Source: an uncultured Oscillibacter sp.
GTDB lineage: Bacteria > Bacillota > Clostridia > Oscillospirales > Oscillospiraceae
Length of the DNA: 39,653 nucleotides
Assembly: GCF_900546705.1 (NCBI RefSeq)
Contig: NZ_URDP01000018.1
Location: forward strand, 1 to 39,653
Direction of reading: 5' to 3'
This document shows positions 1 through 7,352 of this stretch, one piece after another; position 1 is the stretch's first letter; each line of letters opens with the position of its first letter. Both the position numbers and the translations under genes were made by a program. The notes beneath the pieces are model-generated. The model ran no database searches and was not told the origin of the DNA. It saw nothing but the letters and a program-made list of their open reading frames with translations.

Positions 1-182
1 CCCAGCTCAAGATCAACGAGGAGCATACCCTCATCAAGCTGAAGCTGTCCGTGGATACCAAATACGGCTCCATTATGGATTACTTTGAGATTTTCATGCA
101 GCGCATGATTCTCTGCCGCAAGGCGGCGGAGAAGCTGGGCATGCAGTTCAAACTGATGATCAACGAACAGCAGCTGATCTGA
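1..182 (+). CDS. C-terminal end of an unrecognised protein (partial)
   Basis: The reading frame beginning at base 3 is open from the window edge to a TGA at 180-182 and gives 59 residues ending in MINEQQLI. The fragment is rich in Lys, Met and Leu, and looks like a small alpha/beta or helical C-terminus. I see no membrane segment and no motif that names a family. It lies 31 bases before the response regulator gene with no terminator between, so it is probably in the same transcript. PhoU would be the classic neighbour of a PhoB/PhoR pair, but this C-terminus does not look like PhoU, so no function is assigned. Confidence 0.6.
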   Translation, partial: QLKINEEHTLIKLKLSVDTKYGSIMDYFEIFMQRMILCRKAAEKLGMQFKLMINEQQLI

Positions 183-213
183 GGCCGGATACGCAGAACA
201 AGGAGGAAACCCG

Positions 214-879
214 ATGATCTACTTACTGGAAGACGATGACAGCATCCGGGACTTTGTCATCTACACGCTCATAAGCCAGGGCATGGAGGCCCGGGGCTTC
301 GACCGTCCCTCCGCGTTCTGGGCCGGCATGGAGGAGGCGATGCCCCGGCTGGTGCTGCTGGATATCATGCTGCCGGAGGAGGACGGCATGAGCGTTTTGA
401 AAAAGCTTCGCTCCTCCGCCCGCACACAGAAGCTGCCGGTCATCATGCTGACGGCCAAGAGCACCGAGTACGATAAGGTCATGGGTCTGGACGGCGGCGC
501 GGACGACTATATTGCCAAGCCCTTCGGCATGATGGAGCTGCTCTCCCGCATCCGGGCGCTGCTGCGGCGGACGGAGTCGGACAGCGGCGTCTATCGCTGC
601 GGCGAGCTGACGGTGGACCCGGGCCAGCACACAGTCACCGTGGGGGACAAGCCGGTGGCCCTGACCCAGAAGGAGTTCGAGGTGCTGTGCCTGCTGCTGA
701 AGAACCGGGGCCAGGTGCTCTCCCGGGAGCAGCTGATCGAAAATGTATGGGGCTACGCCTTTACAGGGGAGAGCCGCACGGTGGATGTGCATGTACGGAC
801 GCTGCGCCAGAAGCTGGGCTCCGCCGGCGCCTATGTGGAGACCGTCCGGGGCTACGGATACAAGATTTCCGGAGAGTAA
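214..879 (+). CDS. OmpR/PhoB-family response regulator
   Basis: DNA-binding response regulator of 221 residues. The receiver domain (about 1-115) has the acidic pocket EDDD at 6-9, the phosphoacceptor Asp50 in LLDIMLP, Thr80 in MLTAK and Lys102 in AKPF. The C-terminal winged helix (about 125-219) carries the usual LTQKEFEVL and TVDVHVRTLRQKL signatures, with a YGYK wing at the end. A strong AAGGAGG lies 8 bases before the ATG. The histidine kinase gene starts 12 bases after the stop, so the two form one operon and surely one signalling pair. Order and kinase architecture resemble PhoB/PhoR (PhoP/PhoR of Bacillus), the phosphate-starvation system, but no phosphate transport gene is visible, so the signal is inferred, not shown. 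Confidence 0.93.
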   Translation: MIYLLEDDDSIRDFVIYTLISQGMEARGFDRPSAFWAGMEEAMPRLVLLDIMLPEEDGMSVLKKLRSSARTQKLPVIMLTAKSTEYDKVMGLDGGADDYIAKPFGMMELLSRIRALLRRTESDSGVYRCGELTVDPGQHTVTVGDKPVALTQKEFEVLCLLLKNRGQVLSREQLIENVWGYAFTGESRTVDVHVRTLRQKLGSAGAYVETVRGYGYKISGE

Positions 880-891
880 GGAGAAACGGCC

Positions 892-2565
892 ATGACAAGA
901 CGCATTTTCCGCTCCATTCTGGCGGTGTCCGTGGCGGTGCTGTGCGGGTGCCTGGTGCTCATCGTGGGCGTGCTCCACGGGTACTTCCAAAGCCGGATGC
1001 TGGCAGAGCTGGAATCCCGGACGGCGTATGTGGCCCACGGTGTGGAGCTGGATGGGATGCGCTATTTGTCCCAGGGGCTGCCGGCGGGCAGCCGGGTCAC
1101 CTGGGTGGACAGCGACGGCACCGTGCTCTTTGACAACTGGGAGGACCCTGCGGAAATGGAAAACCACGCCCAGCGTCAGGAGATCCGCCAGGCGCTGGAA
1201 ACGGGAAAGGGCAGCGCCTCCCGCTATTCCGACACCCTGGCCCAGAAGACGCTCTACTATGCCGTGCGGCTGACGGACGGGACGGTGCTGCGGGTGTCGG
1301 ATATCCAGTACTCCGTGTGGGCCCTGGTGCTCCAGGCCATGCAGCCGGTGGCGTTTGTGATGCTGCTGGCCCTGCTGCTGGCGTTTTGGCTGGCGAGCCG
1401 GGTATCCCGGCAGCTGGTGCAGCCCATCAACGCCATTGATCTCAGCGCCCCAGACGCCGACAGCACTTACGAGGAGCTTGCGCCGCTGCTGGGCAAGATC
1501 CGCAGCCAGAACCGCCAGATCCAGCGGCAGATGGTGGATCTCAAGCGTCGGCAGGAGGAGTTCACGGCTATTACGGAAAATATGAGCGAGGGCTTCTTGG
1601 TGATTGACCAGGAGACCCGGGTACTTACTTACAACTCCAGCGCCCTGCGGCTTTTGTACGCCGAGCCACCCCAGGAGGGGGAGAGCATTTATGTCCTCAA
1701 CCGGGAGAGCGGCTTCCGCCGGTGTGTGGAGGGCGCCCTGGCCGGCAAGCGCACGGAGCAGCTGCTGGAAAAGGAGGACAGCTGCCGTCAGATCATCGCC
1801 AGCCCTGTGGAGCAGGACGGCGCTCTGGCCGGCGCGGTGGTGGTGGTCCTGGATGTGACGGAGAAGGAGCGCCGGGAGCAGCTGCGGCGGGAATTTACCG
1901 CCAATGTGTCCCATGAGCTGAAGACGCCGCTGACCTCCATCCTGGGTACGGCGGAGATTATGGCCGGCGGTCTGGTAAAGCCGGCGGACATTCCGCACTT
2001 TGCGGGAAATATCCACCGGGAGGCCCAGCGGCTCATCGGCCTGGTCAATGATATCATCAAGCTCTCCCGCCTGGATGAGGGAGGCCCCGCCGGTACCTGG
2101 GAGACCGTGGACCTTTACCGCCAGGCTCAGGCCATTTCCGCCCAGCTTCAGCAGGCGGCGGAGAAAAAGGGGGTCACCATGGAGCTGCGGGGCGGCTCCG
2201 CCCTGGTGCGGGGTGTGCCCCAGATTGTGGAGGAGATCCTCTACAATCTCTGGGACAATGCCATCGCCTATAACCGTCCCGGTGGCAGTGTGACCGTCAC
2301 CGTCACCGATACGCCTCAGGGGGCCCGGGTCACGGTGGCCGACACAGGCATCGGCATTGCGCCGGAGGCCCGGGAGCGGGTGTTCGAGCGGTTCTATCGG
2401 GTGGACAAGAGCCACTCCAGCGGCGGGACAGGGCTGGGCCTTTCCATCGTCAAGCACGGCGCTGCTTATCTGGGTGCCACTGTCTCCCTGGAAAGCGAGC
2501 TCGGCAAGGGATCTTCCTTTACCCTTTCTTTTCCGCCGCTGCCTCCGGCGGGGGAAACAGCGTGA
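892..2565 (+). CDS. PhoR-like sensor histidine kinase with PAS domain
   Basis: Membrane histidine kinase of 557 residues, partner of the response regulator just upstream. A first membrane helix is at about 8-30 and a second at about 143-168; the roughly 110 residues between form a small extracytoplasmic sensor. A PAS-like domain follows (about 222-325). The HisKA domain has the phosphorylated His341 in FTANVSHELKTPLTS. The ATPase domain shows the N box EEILYNLWDNAIAYN (448-461), the G1 box DTGIGIA (484-490) and the G2 box GGTGLGLSIVKH (511-522). This arrangement (TM, sensor, TM, PAS, HisKA, HATPase) is that of Gram-positive PhoR. A terminator at 2575-2603 closes the operon. Confidence 0.92.
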   Translation: MTRRIFRSILAVSVAVLCGCLVLIVGVLHGYFQSRMLAELESRTAYVAHGVELDGMRYLSQGLPAGSRVTWVDSDGTVLFDNWEDPAEMENHAQRQEIRQALETGKGSASRYSDTLAQKTLYYAVRLTDGTVLRVSDIQYSVWALVLQAMQPVAFVMLLALLLAFWLASRVSRQLVQPINAIDLSAPDADSTYEELAPLLGKIRSQNRQIQRQMVDLKRRQEEFTAITENMSEGFLVIDQETRVLTYNSSALRLLYAEPPQEGESIYVLNRESGFRRCVEGALAGKRTEQLLEKEDSCRQIIASPVEQDGALAGAVVVVLDVTEKERREQLRREFTANVSHELKTPLTSILGTAEIMAGGLVKPADIPHFAGNIHREAQRLIGLVNDIIKLSRLDEGGPAGTWETVDLYRQAQAISAQLQQAAEKKGVTMELRGGSALVRGVPQIVEEILYNLWDNAIAYNRPGGSVTVTVTDTPQGARVTVADTGIGIAPEARERVFERFYRVDKSHSSGGTGLGLSIVKHGAAYLGATVSLESELGKGSSFTLSFPPLPPAGETA

Positions 2566-2574
2566 AAACAGCAG

Positions 2575-2603
2575 GGACGACTGCGTATGCAGTCGTCCTT
2601 TTT
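2575..2603 (+). terminator. Rho-independent terminator after the two-component operon
   Basis: A perfect 10-bp stem, GGACGACTGC (2575-2584) with GCAGTCGTCC (2589-2598), encloses a GTAT loop and is followed by TTTTT. Confidence 0.88.
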
Positions 2604-2653
2604 GTCATATTCTGAAAAAATATAACGAATTGTATTGAAAACGGCAGGGCAAA

Positions 2654-2683
2654 GGGATATGCCGCGCTCCATGGCACATACTA
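2654..2683 (+). promoter_or_regulatory. Sigma-G-like promoter of spoVAF
   Basis: GGGATA (2654-2659), 17 bases, then CATACTA (2677-2683). The -10 equals the sigma-G consensus and the -35 matches TGAATA at 4 of 6 positions. This suits spoVAF, which is transcribed in the forespore by sigma-G in Bacillus. Inference from sequence match only. Confidence 0.55.
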
Positions 2684-2706
2684 GCGGTGCATGTTGGAGG
2701 TGGCCT

Positions 2707-4125
2707 ATGGAATTGATTGCAGAGCAATACATGGACAATGTCCGCTGGTTTGACCGGGAGCTGGGGGTAGGCCGCAGCTGCGATGTGGTCAGCCGGGACT
2801 TTTTGATCGGCGGCCGGCGGAGCCGGCTGTGGGTGATCGACGGCTACGGCCGGGACGCCATATTGGAGCGCATGGGAGCGTTCTGGCTTCGGCTGCCTCC
2901 CTCGGAACTGGAGGGGCTCACCCAGATGCAGGAGTTTGCCGACCGGTTTATTACCTTCTCGGAGACGGGGGTGAGCGTGGACCGGCAGGAGATTGTCAGC
3001 TCCGTGCTGCTGGGCAAGACGCTGCTGCTGGTGGACGGCCTGGAGGGCGCGGCGCTGATGGATGCCAAGGACTACCCGGGACGCGGGGTGTCCGAGCCAG
3101 CGGACGGCAAGGTGCTCCGTGGCTCTCACGACGGCTTCATCGAGGCGGTGGTACCCAATATGGCCCTGCTGCGCCGCCGGATTCGGGACCCGAAGCTCAC
3201 CATGGAGAGTGTGAAGGTGGGGACCCGCTCCCAGACGGACACGATACTGTGCTACCTGGAGGACAAGGTGGACCGGGGCCTTCTGGAGGAGGTGCGGAAA
3301 AAGCTCACCTCCATCCGCGTCAATTCGCTGTCCATGGGACAAGAGAGCGTGGCGGAGGCCATCCGGCCCAAGCAGTGGTACAACCCGTTCCCGAAGGTAC
3401 GCTATACGGAGCGGCCGGACAGCGCCGCCGCCAGTATTATGGAGGGAAATATTGTGGTACTGGTGGACAACTCCCCGTCGGTGATGATCCTGCCCACCAC
3501 GTTTTTCGACTTTACGCAGGAGGCAAATGAGTTTTACTTTCCCCCGCTGGTGGGCTCCTATCTGCGGCTTTTGCGGATTGTGGTGTTTGTGATCTCCCTG
3601 CTCATTACGCCTGCTTGGTATCTGATGGTCAGTGAGCCGGGGCGGCTGCCGGACTGGCTGAATTTTCTCTCTTCGCCGGAGCCGGCGGCACTGGGCCTTT
3701 TGTGGCAGCTGATGGTGGTGGAGTTCCTGGTGGATGTTCTCAAGCTGGCGTCCCTCAATACGCCGGATTCCCTGTCCAACTCCTTTTCCATGCTGGGCGC
3801 TTTGATTCTGGGAGACTTTGCTGTTCAGGCCGGCTGGCTGGGGCCGGAGGTACTGGTCTATATGTCCTTTGTGTCCGTGGCCAGCTTTGCCCAGCCCAGC
3901 TATGAGATGGGCTATGCCTTCAAGCTGCTGCGGGTGGCGCTGCTGCTGGTGACGGCGGCCTTTGACGTATGGGGATTTGTGCTGGGCGTTCTGGGCATTC
4001 TGGTGCTGCTGGCTACCACCAAGCCCCTGGTGGGCAAGGGCTATCTCTATCCGTTGATTCCTTTCAACGGCAAGGCTCTGCGGCGGCTGCTCACCCGGGA
4101 GCCTATCAGTCCCGACAATACGTGA
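2707..4125 (+). CDS. spoVAF: SpoVAF / GerA-family spore membrane protein
   Basis: Protein of 472 residues related to the A subunits of spore germinant receptors (GerAA family) and closest in plan to SpoVAF, which sits in the spore inner membrane and helps germination. The N-terminal soluble half (about 1-285) contains the family signatures ILCYLEDKV, VNSLSMGQESVAEAI, PFPKVRYTERPD and EGNIVVLVDNSPSVMILPTTF. The C-terminal part has about five membrane helices, starting with LRIVVFVISLLITPAWYL. I chose ATG 2707 over the longer in-frame start at 2635 because TTGGAGGTGG precedes it at good distance and because a sigma-G-like promoter (2654-2683) would begin transcription after 2635. In Bacillus the gene is the last of the spoVA operon; here it stands alone. 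It could be another GerA-type subunit, but no B or C subunit adjoins it. Confidence 0.87.
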   Translation: MELIAEQYMDNVRWFDRELGVGRSCDVVSRDFLIGGRRSRLWVIDGYGRDAILERMGAFWLRLPPSELEGLTQMQEFADRFITFSETGVSVDRQEIVSSVLLGKTLLLVDGLEGAALMDAKDYPGRGVSEPADGKVLRGSHDGFIEAVVPNMALLRRRIRDPKLTMESVKVGTRSQTDTILCYLEDKVDRGLLEEVRKKLTSIRVNSLSMGQESVAEAIRPKQWYNPFPKVRYTERPDSAAASIMEGNIVVLVDNSPSVMILPTTFFDFTQEANEFYFPPLVGSYLRLLRIVVFVISLLITPAWYLMVSEPGRLPDWLNFLSSPEPAALGLLWQLMVVEFLVDVLKLASLNTPDSLSNSFSMLGALILGDFAVQAGWLGPEVLVYMSFVSVASFAQPSYEMGYAFKLLRVALLLVTAAFDVWGFVLGVLGILVLLATTKPLVGKGYLYPLIPFNGKALRRLLTREPISPDNT

Positions 4126-4150
4126 GGAAAATAATGGCTGCTCCATATAC

Positions 4151-4179
4151 TTGCCTTTTTGCGGCAGGGGCATTATAAT
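4151..4179 (+). promoter_or_regulatory. Sigma-A-type promoter of the GGDEF gene
   Basis: TTGCCT (4151-4156), 17-base spacer, TATAAT (4174-4179). It lies between the upstream stop and the proposed ATG 4225, so the diguanylate cyclase has its own promoter. Confidence 0.7.
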
Positions 4180-4224
4180 GGGCATAACACACTCTGGGGG
4201 ATTCCCACGGTGGAGGGGGAGCGT

Positions 4225-5106
4225 ATGGAGCAGCCTACCCGCTATTCTCTTTATGATATCGAGCAGATGATCCGGTGCCTGACACCGCTTTTCGACGTGG
4301 TGCGGCTGGTGGACCCGGTGCATACCAAGGTGCTGCGGCTGCTGGACGGAGGACAGATCGCAGAGGAGCCGTATACCTGTTTTTCCGCCTGGAACAAGAC
4401 GTGCCGCTGCCGGAACTGCACCAGTCTGCAGGCGCTGATGGGTGAGTGCCGGAGAACGAAATATGAATTTATCCGCAATGACGTGTTCTATGTGGTTTCC
4501 CAGCCCATGACGCTGGTGCTGCCAGAGGGAGAACGGCGGGCGGTGCTGGAGATTGTCAGTCATGTGTCCGACCAGCTGCTCAAGGAGCGTGAGGACGGGA
4601 GGACGGTGGCCGACCGGCTGGAGGAGCTGCAAAGCAAGCTCTACCGGGACGAGCTGACCCGTGCCTTCAACCGCCGGTATCTCAATGAGTTTTCCTTCCT
4701 CCACCGGAGCCTGGAGCATCAGCCCCTGAAGGTGGGGCTCATTTTGCTGGATCTGCGCCAGTTCAAGGAGGTCAACGATACCCGGGGACATCTGGCCGGA
4801 GATCAGGTGCTGGAGGAGGTGGCCGCTGTTTTGCGGGGCCACGTGCGTGCACAGGACTCGGTAATCCGCTTCGGCGGCGATGAGTTCGTGGTGATTTTGA
4901 CCGACTGCGAAGAGATGGTGGTCCAGCGGAAGGTGGAGGATCTGCGGCAGGCGCTCCAGCCGGTGCTGCCGGCGGATTTCGGCTATGCCTACACCGATCA
5001 GTTTTTGGCGGAGCGCTCGTTCCTGATGGCCATGCTGGACCAGGCGGACCGCCGGATGTACGAAGAAAAACGGCGCAGCGGCGCCCATGCGCAGTCCATC
5101 CGCTGA
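4225..5106 (+). CDS. Diguanylate cyclase (GGDEF) with Cys-rich N-terminal sensor
   Basis: Cytoplasmic protein of 293 residues predicted to make cyclic di-GMP from two GTP. The C-terminal GGDEF domain (about 135-288) has the phosphate-binding DELTRAFNRRYL, the metal Asp in LLDLRQFKEVND and the active-site loop RFGGDEF (GGDEF at 217-221). A product-inhibition I-site, R208-A-Q-D211, stands exactly five residues before it. The N-terminal part is PAS-sized and carries four close cysteines (C52, C60, C62, C65, the last three as C-x-C-x2-C) that could hold a metal or Fe-S cluster, or form a redox switch. No membrane helices are seen. ATG 4225 is chosen over an in-frame 4159 because the latter lies inside the promoter; GGAGGGGG precedes 4225. 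The stop is followed by a strong bidirectional terminator. Confidence 0.9.
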   Translation: MEQPTRYSLYDIEQMIRCLTPLFDVVRLVDPVHTKVLRLLDGGQIAEEPYTCFSAWNKTCRCRNCTSLQALMGECRRTKYEFIRNDVFYVVSQPMTLVLPEGERRAVLEIVSHVSDQLLKEREDGRTVADRLEELQSKLYRDELTRAFNRRYLNEFSFLHRSLEHQPLKVGLILLDLRQFKEVNDTRGHLAGDQVLEEVAAVLRGHVRAQDSVIRFGGDEFVVILTDCEEMVVQRKVEDLRQALQPVLPADFGYAYTDQFLAERSFLMAMLDQADRRMYEEKRRSGAHAQSIR

Positions 5107-5141
5107 CGGATGTCACAGCTGCGTGGCTGGAACTGAATATC

Positions 5142-5181
5142 AAAAATCCCGCCGGAGGCAATTGCCTCCGGCGGGATTTTT
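5142..5181. terminator. Bidirectional terminator (40-bp perfect palindrome)
   Basis: Each 20-base half begins or ends in five A or T residues flanking a GC-rich stem (ATCCCGCCGGAGGCAA and its complement). It ends both the GGDEF gene and the convergent ferredoxin operon. Confidence 0.9.
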
Positions 5182-5185
5182 CCGC

Positions 5186-5368
5186 TTACTCCTCCAGAGA
5201 GATGGCGCCTACAGGGCAGCCGTCCCGGGCCTCCTGGGCGGAGGGCTCCTGATTGGCAGGCACGTCGCCGCCGTGGGCCAGGCCATCTTCGCCCATGGTG
5301 AATACCAGCGGGCAGGTACCCGCGCACAGGCCGCAGCCGATGCAGGAATCATTGACAATGGCTTTCAT
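5186..5368 (-). CDS. Small [4Fe-4S] ferredoxin
   Basis: Electron carrier of 60 residues. Cysteines C9, C12 and C15 in CIGCGLC plus C51 in DGCPVGAI are placed to bind one [4Fe-4S] cluster, as in monocluster ferredoxins of Thermotoga type; C19 sits where a second-cluster ligand would be but has no partners. The protein is acidic. The ATG is preceded by AAAGGAG. It begins 24 bases after the stop of a larger Fe-S protein on the same strand, so both are likely transcribed together and may exchange electrons. The partner enzyme cannot be named from the sequence. Confidence 0.93.
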   Translation of the reverse strand: MKAIVNDSCIGCGLCAGTCPLVFTMGEDGLAHGGDVPANQEPSAQEARDGCPVGAISLEE

Positions 5369-5392
5369 TGTAAAGGCTCCTTTCTGATCTGA

Positions 5393-6082
5393 TCAGTCCA
5401 AAATATTTCCATCCCGGCCGAGGGTGACCACCTGCCAGGGAATGAACTTTCCGCTTCTTTGCAGCGCTGTCTCCGCGGCACGCTGAATACCGCCGCAGCA
5501 GGGCACCTCCATGCGCACCACCAGTACTTCCCGGATGTCGTTGCGGCGCAGGATCTCCGTCAGCTTTTCAGCGTAATCCCCCTCGTCCAGCTTGGGGCAG
5601 CCGATGAGGGTGATGCGCCCGCGCATGAAGCGCTCGTGAAAGTCGGCCCGGGAGAAGGCGGTGCAGTCCGCGGCAATCAGCAGCTTGGCTCCCTGGTAGA
5701 AGGGCGCCTCCACCGGCAGCAGCTTGATCTGCACCGGCCACTGCATCAGGCGGGATACGGGGCCTTCAGTCCCCGGTGCCGCCGGTGCCGCAGGGGCCGG
5801 ATGCAGCGTCCGGGTGGCGCTGCCGGGACAGCCCCCGGAGCAGGCAGCCGCCTTCTTTGCCTGAACGGCAGCCTCATCGTAGGCAGCCGCCTCCCGCTCC
5901 ACGAAGGTGATGGCACCGGTGGGGCAGGTGGGCAGGCAGTCGCCCAGACCGTCGCAGTAGTCGTCCCGCAGCAGGCGGGCCTTTCCGTCCACCATGCCGA
6001 TGGCTCCCTCGTGGCAGGCCGCCGCGCAGGCGCCGCAGCCGTTGCACTTTTCCTGGTCGATTTCAATGATTCGTCTTACCAT
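5393..6082 (-). CDS. Ferredoxin-domain Fe-S protein of unknown role
   Basis: Protein of 229 residues. The N-terminal ferredoxin fold has C13, C16, C19 and C23 (CNGCGACAAAC) and a second motif C43, C49 and C53 (CDGLGDCLPTCP) in which the second expected cysteine is Leu46. Cluster one should be complete; cluster two would need another ligand, perhaps from the C-S-G-G-C pair near residue 80. After an Ala/Pro-rich linker, residues about 115-229 form a conserved soluble domain with LLIAADCTAF, LIGCPKLDE and VPCCGGIQRA, whose cysteines may bind another metal centre. Similar proteins are common in anaerobic Firmicutes but I know no defined reaction. It starts the operon ending with the small ferredoxin. 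AAAAAGGAG lies before the ATG. Confidence 0.85.
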   Translation of the reverse strand: MVRRIIEIDQEKCNGCGACAAACHEGAIGMVDGKARLLRDDYCDGLGDCLPTCPTGAITFVEREAAAYDEAAVQAKKAAACSGGCPGSATRTLHPAPAAPAAPGTEGPVSRLMQWPVQIKLLPVEAPFYQGAKLLIAADCTAFSRADFHERFMRGRITLIGCPKLDEGDYAEKLTEILRRNDIREVLVVRMEVPCCGGIQRAAETALQRSGKFIPWQVVTLGRDGNILD

Positions 6083-6120
6083 ATAGTGTTTCTCCTTTTT
6101 CCCATCTTAAACCGGGTATC

Positions 6121-6149
6121 TTGTTTTTCTGACCTTAGTATCGTACAAT
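6121..6149 (+). promoter_or_regulatory. Sigma-A-type promoter before the FliB-like gene
   Basis: TTGTTT (6121-6126), 17-base spacer, TACAAT (6144-6149), on the plus strand between the divergent Fe-S operon and the methylase gene. I could not find an equally clear promoter for the minus-strand Fe-S operon here. Confidence 0.6.
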
Positions 6150-6216
6150 AGAAAGAACTTGTATGTTGTTTTACCAACAAACGCCGCGGCGGACGCCGGG
6201 GCGGGGAGGAGCGTCT

Positions 6217-7266
6217 ATGCTGACACGGGTGCCGGATTATCTTGATCGATTTCACTGCTTGGCGGGGGCGTGCCCTCACACCTGCTGCGCCGGATGGGAG
6301 GTTGTGCTGGACGAGGAAACGGTCCGTCGGTATTCCGGCGTACCCGGCCCGCTGGGGGACCGGCTGCGGACTGCTATTCAGACCGACGAGGAGGGAGACT
6401 TCTGCTTTCCGCTCTCCGGCGGCAGGTGCCCGTTTCTCAACGGGGAAAACCTCTGCGAGATCCACTTGCAGCTGGGGGAGGCGGCTACTTCCGTCACCTG
6501 CCGGTCGCATCCCCGTTTCATTGAGGAGTATGGATCTTTCCGGGAGATTACGCTCAGTGCATCCTGTCCGGCGGCGAACGAGTTGCTGCTGGGCAGTCGG
6601 GAGGCACTGACGTTCCCGGAGAGGGAGGACGAAGCGCCCGCAGAGCCGGGGGATGCATGGCTTGTCTGGCTGGTTCCCCTGCGGGACCGGATGCTGGCGC
6701 TGCTGCAAGACCGGACAAAACTGCTGCGCTGCCGGTTGTCGGAAATTTTGCTTTTGGCCTGGCAAGCCCAGGATCTGCTGGAGACAGAGCAGACGGAAGA
6801 GTTGAAGCGTCTTGCGCAGACGTGGGTTCCGCAGGCACTGCGATGCGAAGAGAATGAGGGAATTTTTCCGGGCGTATGGGCTGTGCTGCGGCAACTGGAG
6901 GCGTTGGATGCGGATTGGCGGGCACTGCTGCGTCGGGCGGAGAAAGTCGAGCCGGAGCGGGCGGATGAGGCTCTGATGGAGCGGATCGCCTGCTATTTTG
7001 TATTTCATCATCTGCTCAAGGCCGTCAACGACGGCGATCTGCTGGGCCGGGCAGAGCTGTGCGTGCTGGCAGTGCTGACGGTGGAGCGCCTGGCAGCGGT
7101 ATGCGGCGGCCTGGGAGAGGCGCTGCGCCGATTCTGCCGGGAGATCGAGCACAGTGAAGACAACACAGCTGCTTTGCTGGAGGCGTTCTGGCAGCGAGAG
7201 GAGCTATCCCTGGCACGCTTTTTCTACGAAGTGTGTCCACTGGAAAAGGACACTTGTGCACAATAG
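6217..7266 (+). CDS. FliB-like lysine N-methylase (flagellin methylase family)
   Basis: Protein of 349 residues of the flagellin lysine-N-methylase family. The diagnostic N-terminal cysteine cluster is present: FHCLAGACPHTCCAGWEV, then CPFLNGENLCEIH and CRSHPRF, which suggests a bound Fe-S or zinc centre. The rest is mostly helical. In Salmonella, FliB methylates lysines on flagellin; in clostridia members are widespread, also in strains without flagella. No flagellar gene is in this window, so the substrate is unknown. ATG 6217 is chosen over the in-frame 6163 because GGGGAGGAG lies 6 bases before it, and because the longer start is close to the predicted transcription start. Stop at 7264-7266; the next promoter begins about 50 bases further on. 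Confidence 0.82.
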   Translation: MLTRVPDYLDRFHCLAGACPHTCCAGWEVVLDEETVRRYSGVPGPLGDRLRTAIQTDEEGDFCFPLSGGRCPFLNGENLCEIHLQLGEAATSVTCRSHPRFIEEYGSFREITLSASCPAANELLLGSREALTFPEREDEAPAEPGDAWLVWLVPLRDRMLALLQDRTKLLRCRLSEILLLAWQAQDLLETEQTEELKRLAQTWVPQALRCEENEGIFPGVWAVLRQLEALDADWRALLRRAEKVEPERADEALMERIACYFVFHHLLKAVNDGDLLGRAELCVLAVLTVERLAAVCGGLGEALRRFCREIEHSEDNTAALLEAFWQREELSLARFFYEVCPLEKDTCAQ

Positions 7267-7317
7267 CAAAGCGAATCGATTTGCTTTTAGGCAAAATGTA
7301 AAATTGCATAAAACTCA

Positions 7318-7346
7318 TTGACAAAAGCGGGAAAGTGTTGTACATT
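7318..7346 (+). promoter_or_regulatory. Strong sigma-A promoter of a non-coding RNA
   Basis: A consensus TTGACA (7318-7323), an exact 17-base spacer and TACATT (7341-7346). Predicted start at about 7351-7353. No protein gene follows for 450 bases on this strand. Confidence 0.8.
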
Positions 7347-7352
7347 ATAGAC

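Noticed and set aside
223..2457. A 744-residue open frame on the minus strand across the two-component genes
   Set aside because: It is the antisense of two clear genes in G+C-rich DNA; composition (His, Gln, Arg-rich) and lack of motifs show a shadow frame.
2605..5088. An 827-residue minus-strand open frame
   Set aside because: Shadow of spoVAF and the GGDEF gene; no domain, no ribosome site.
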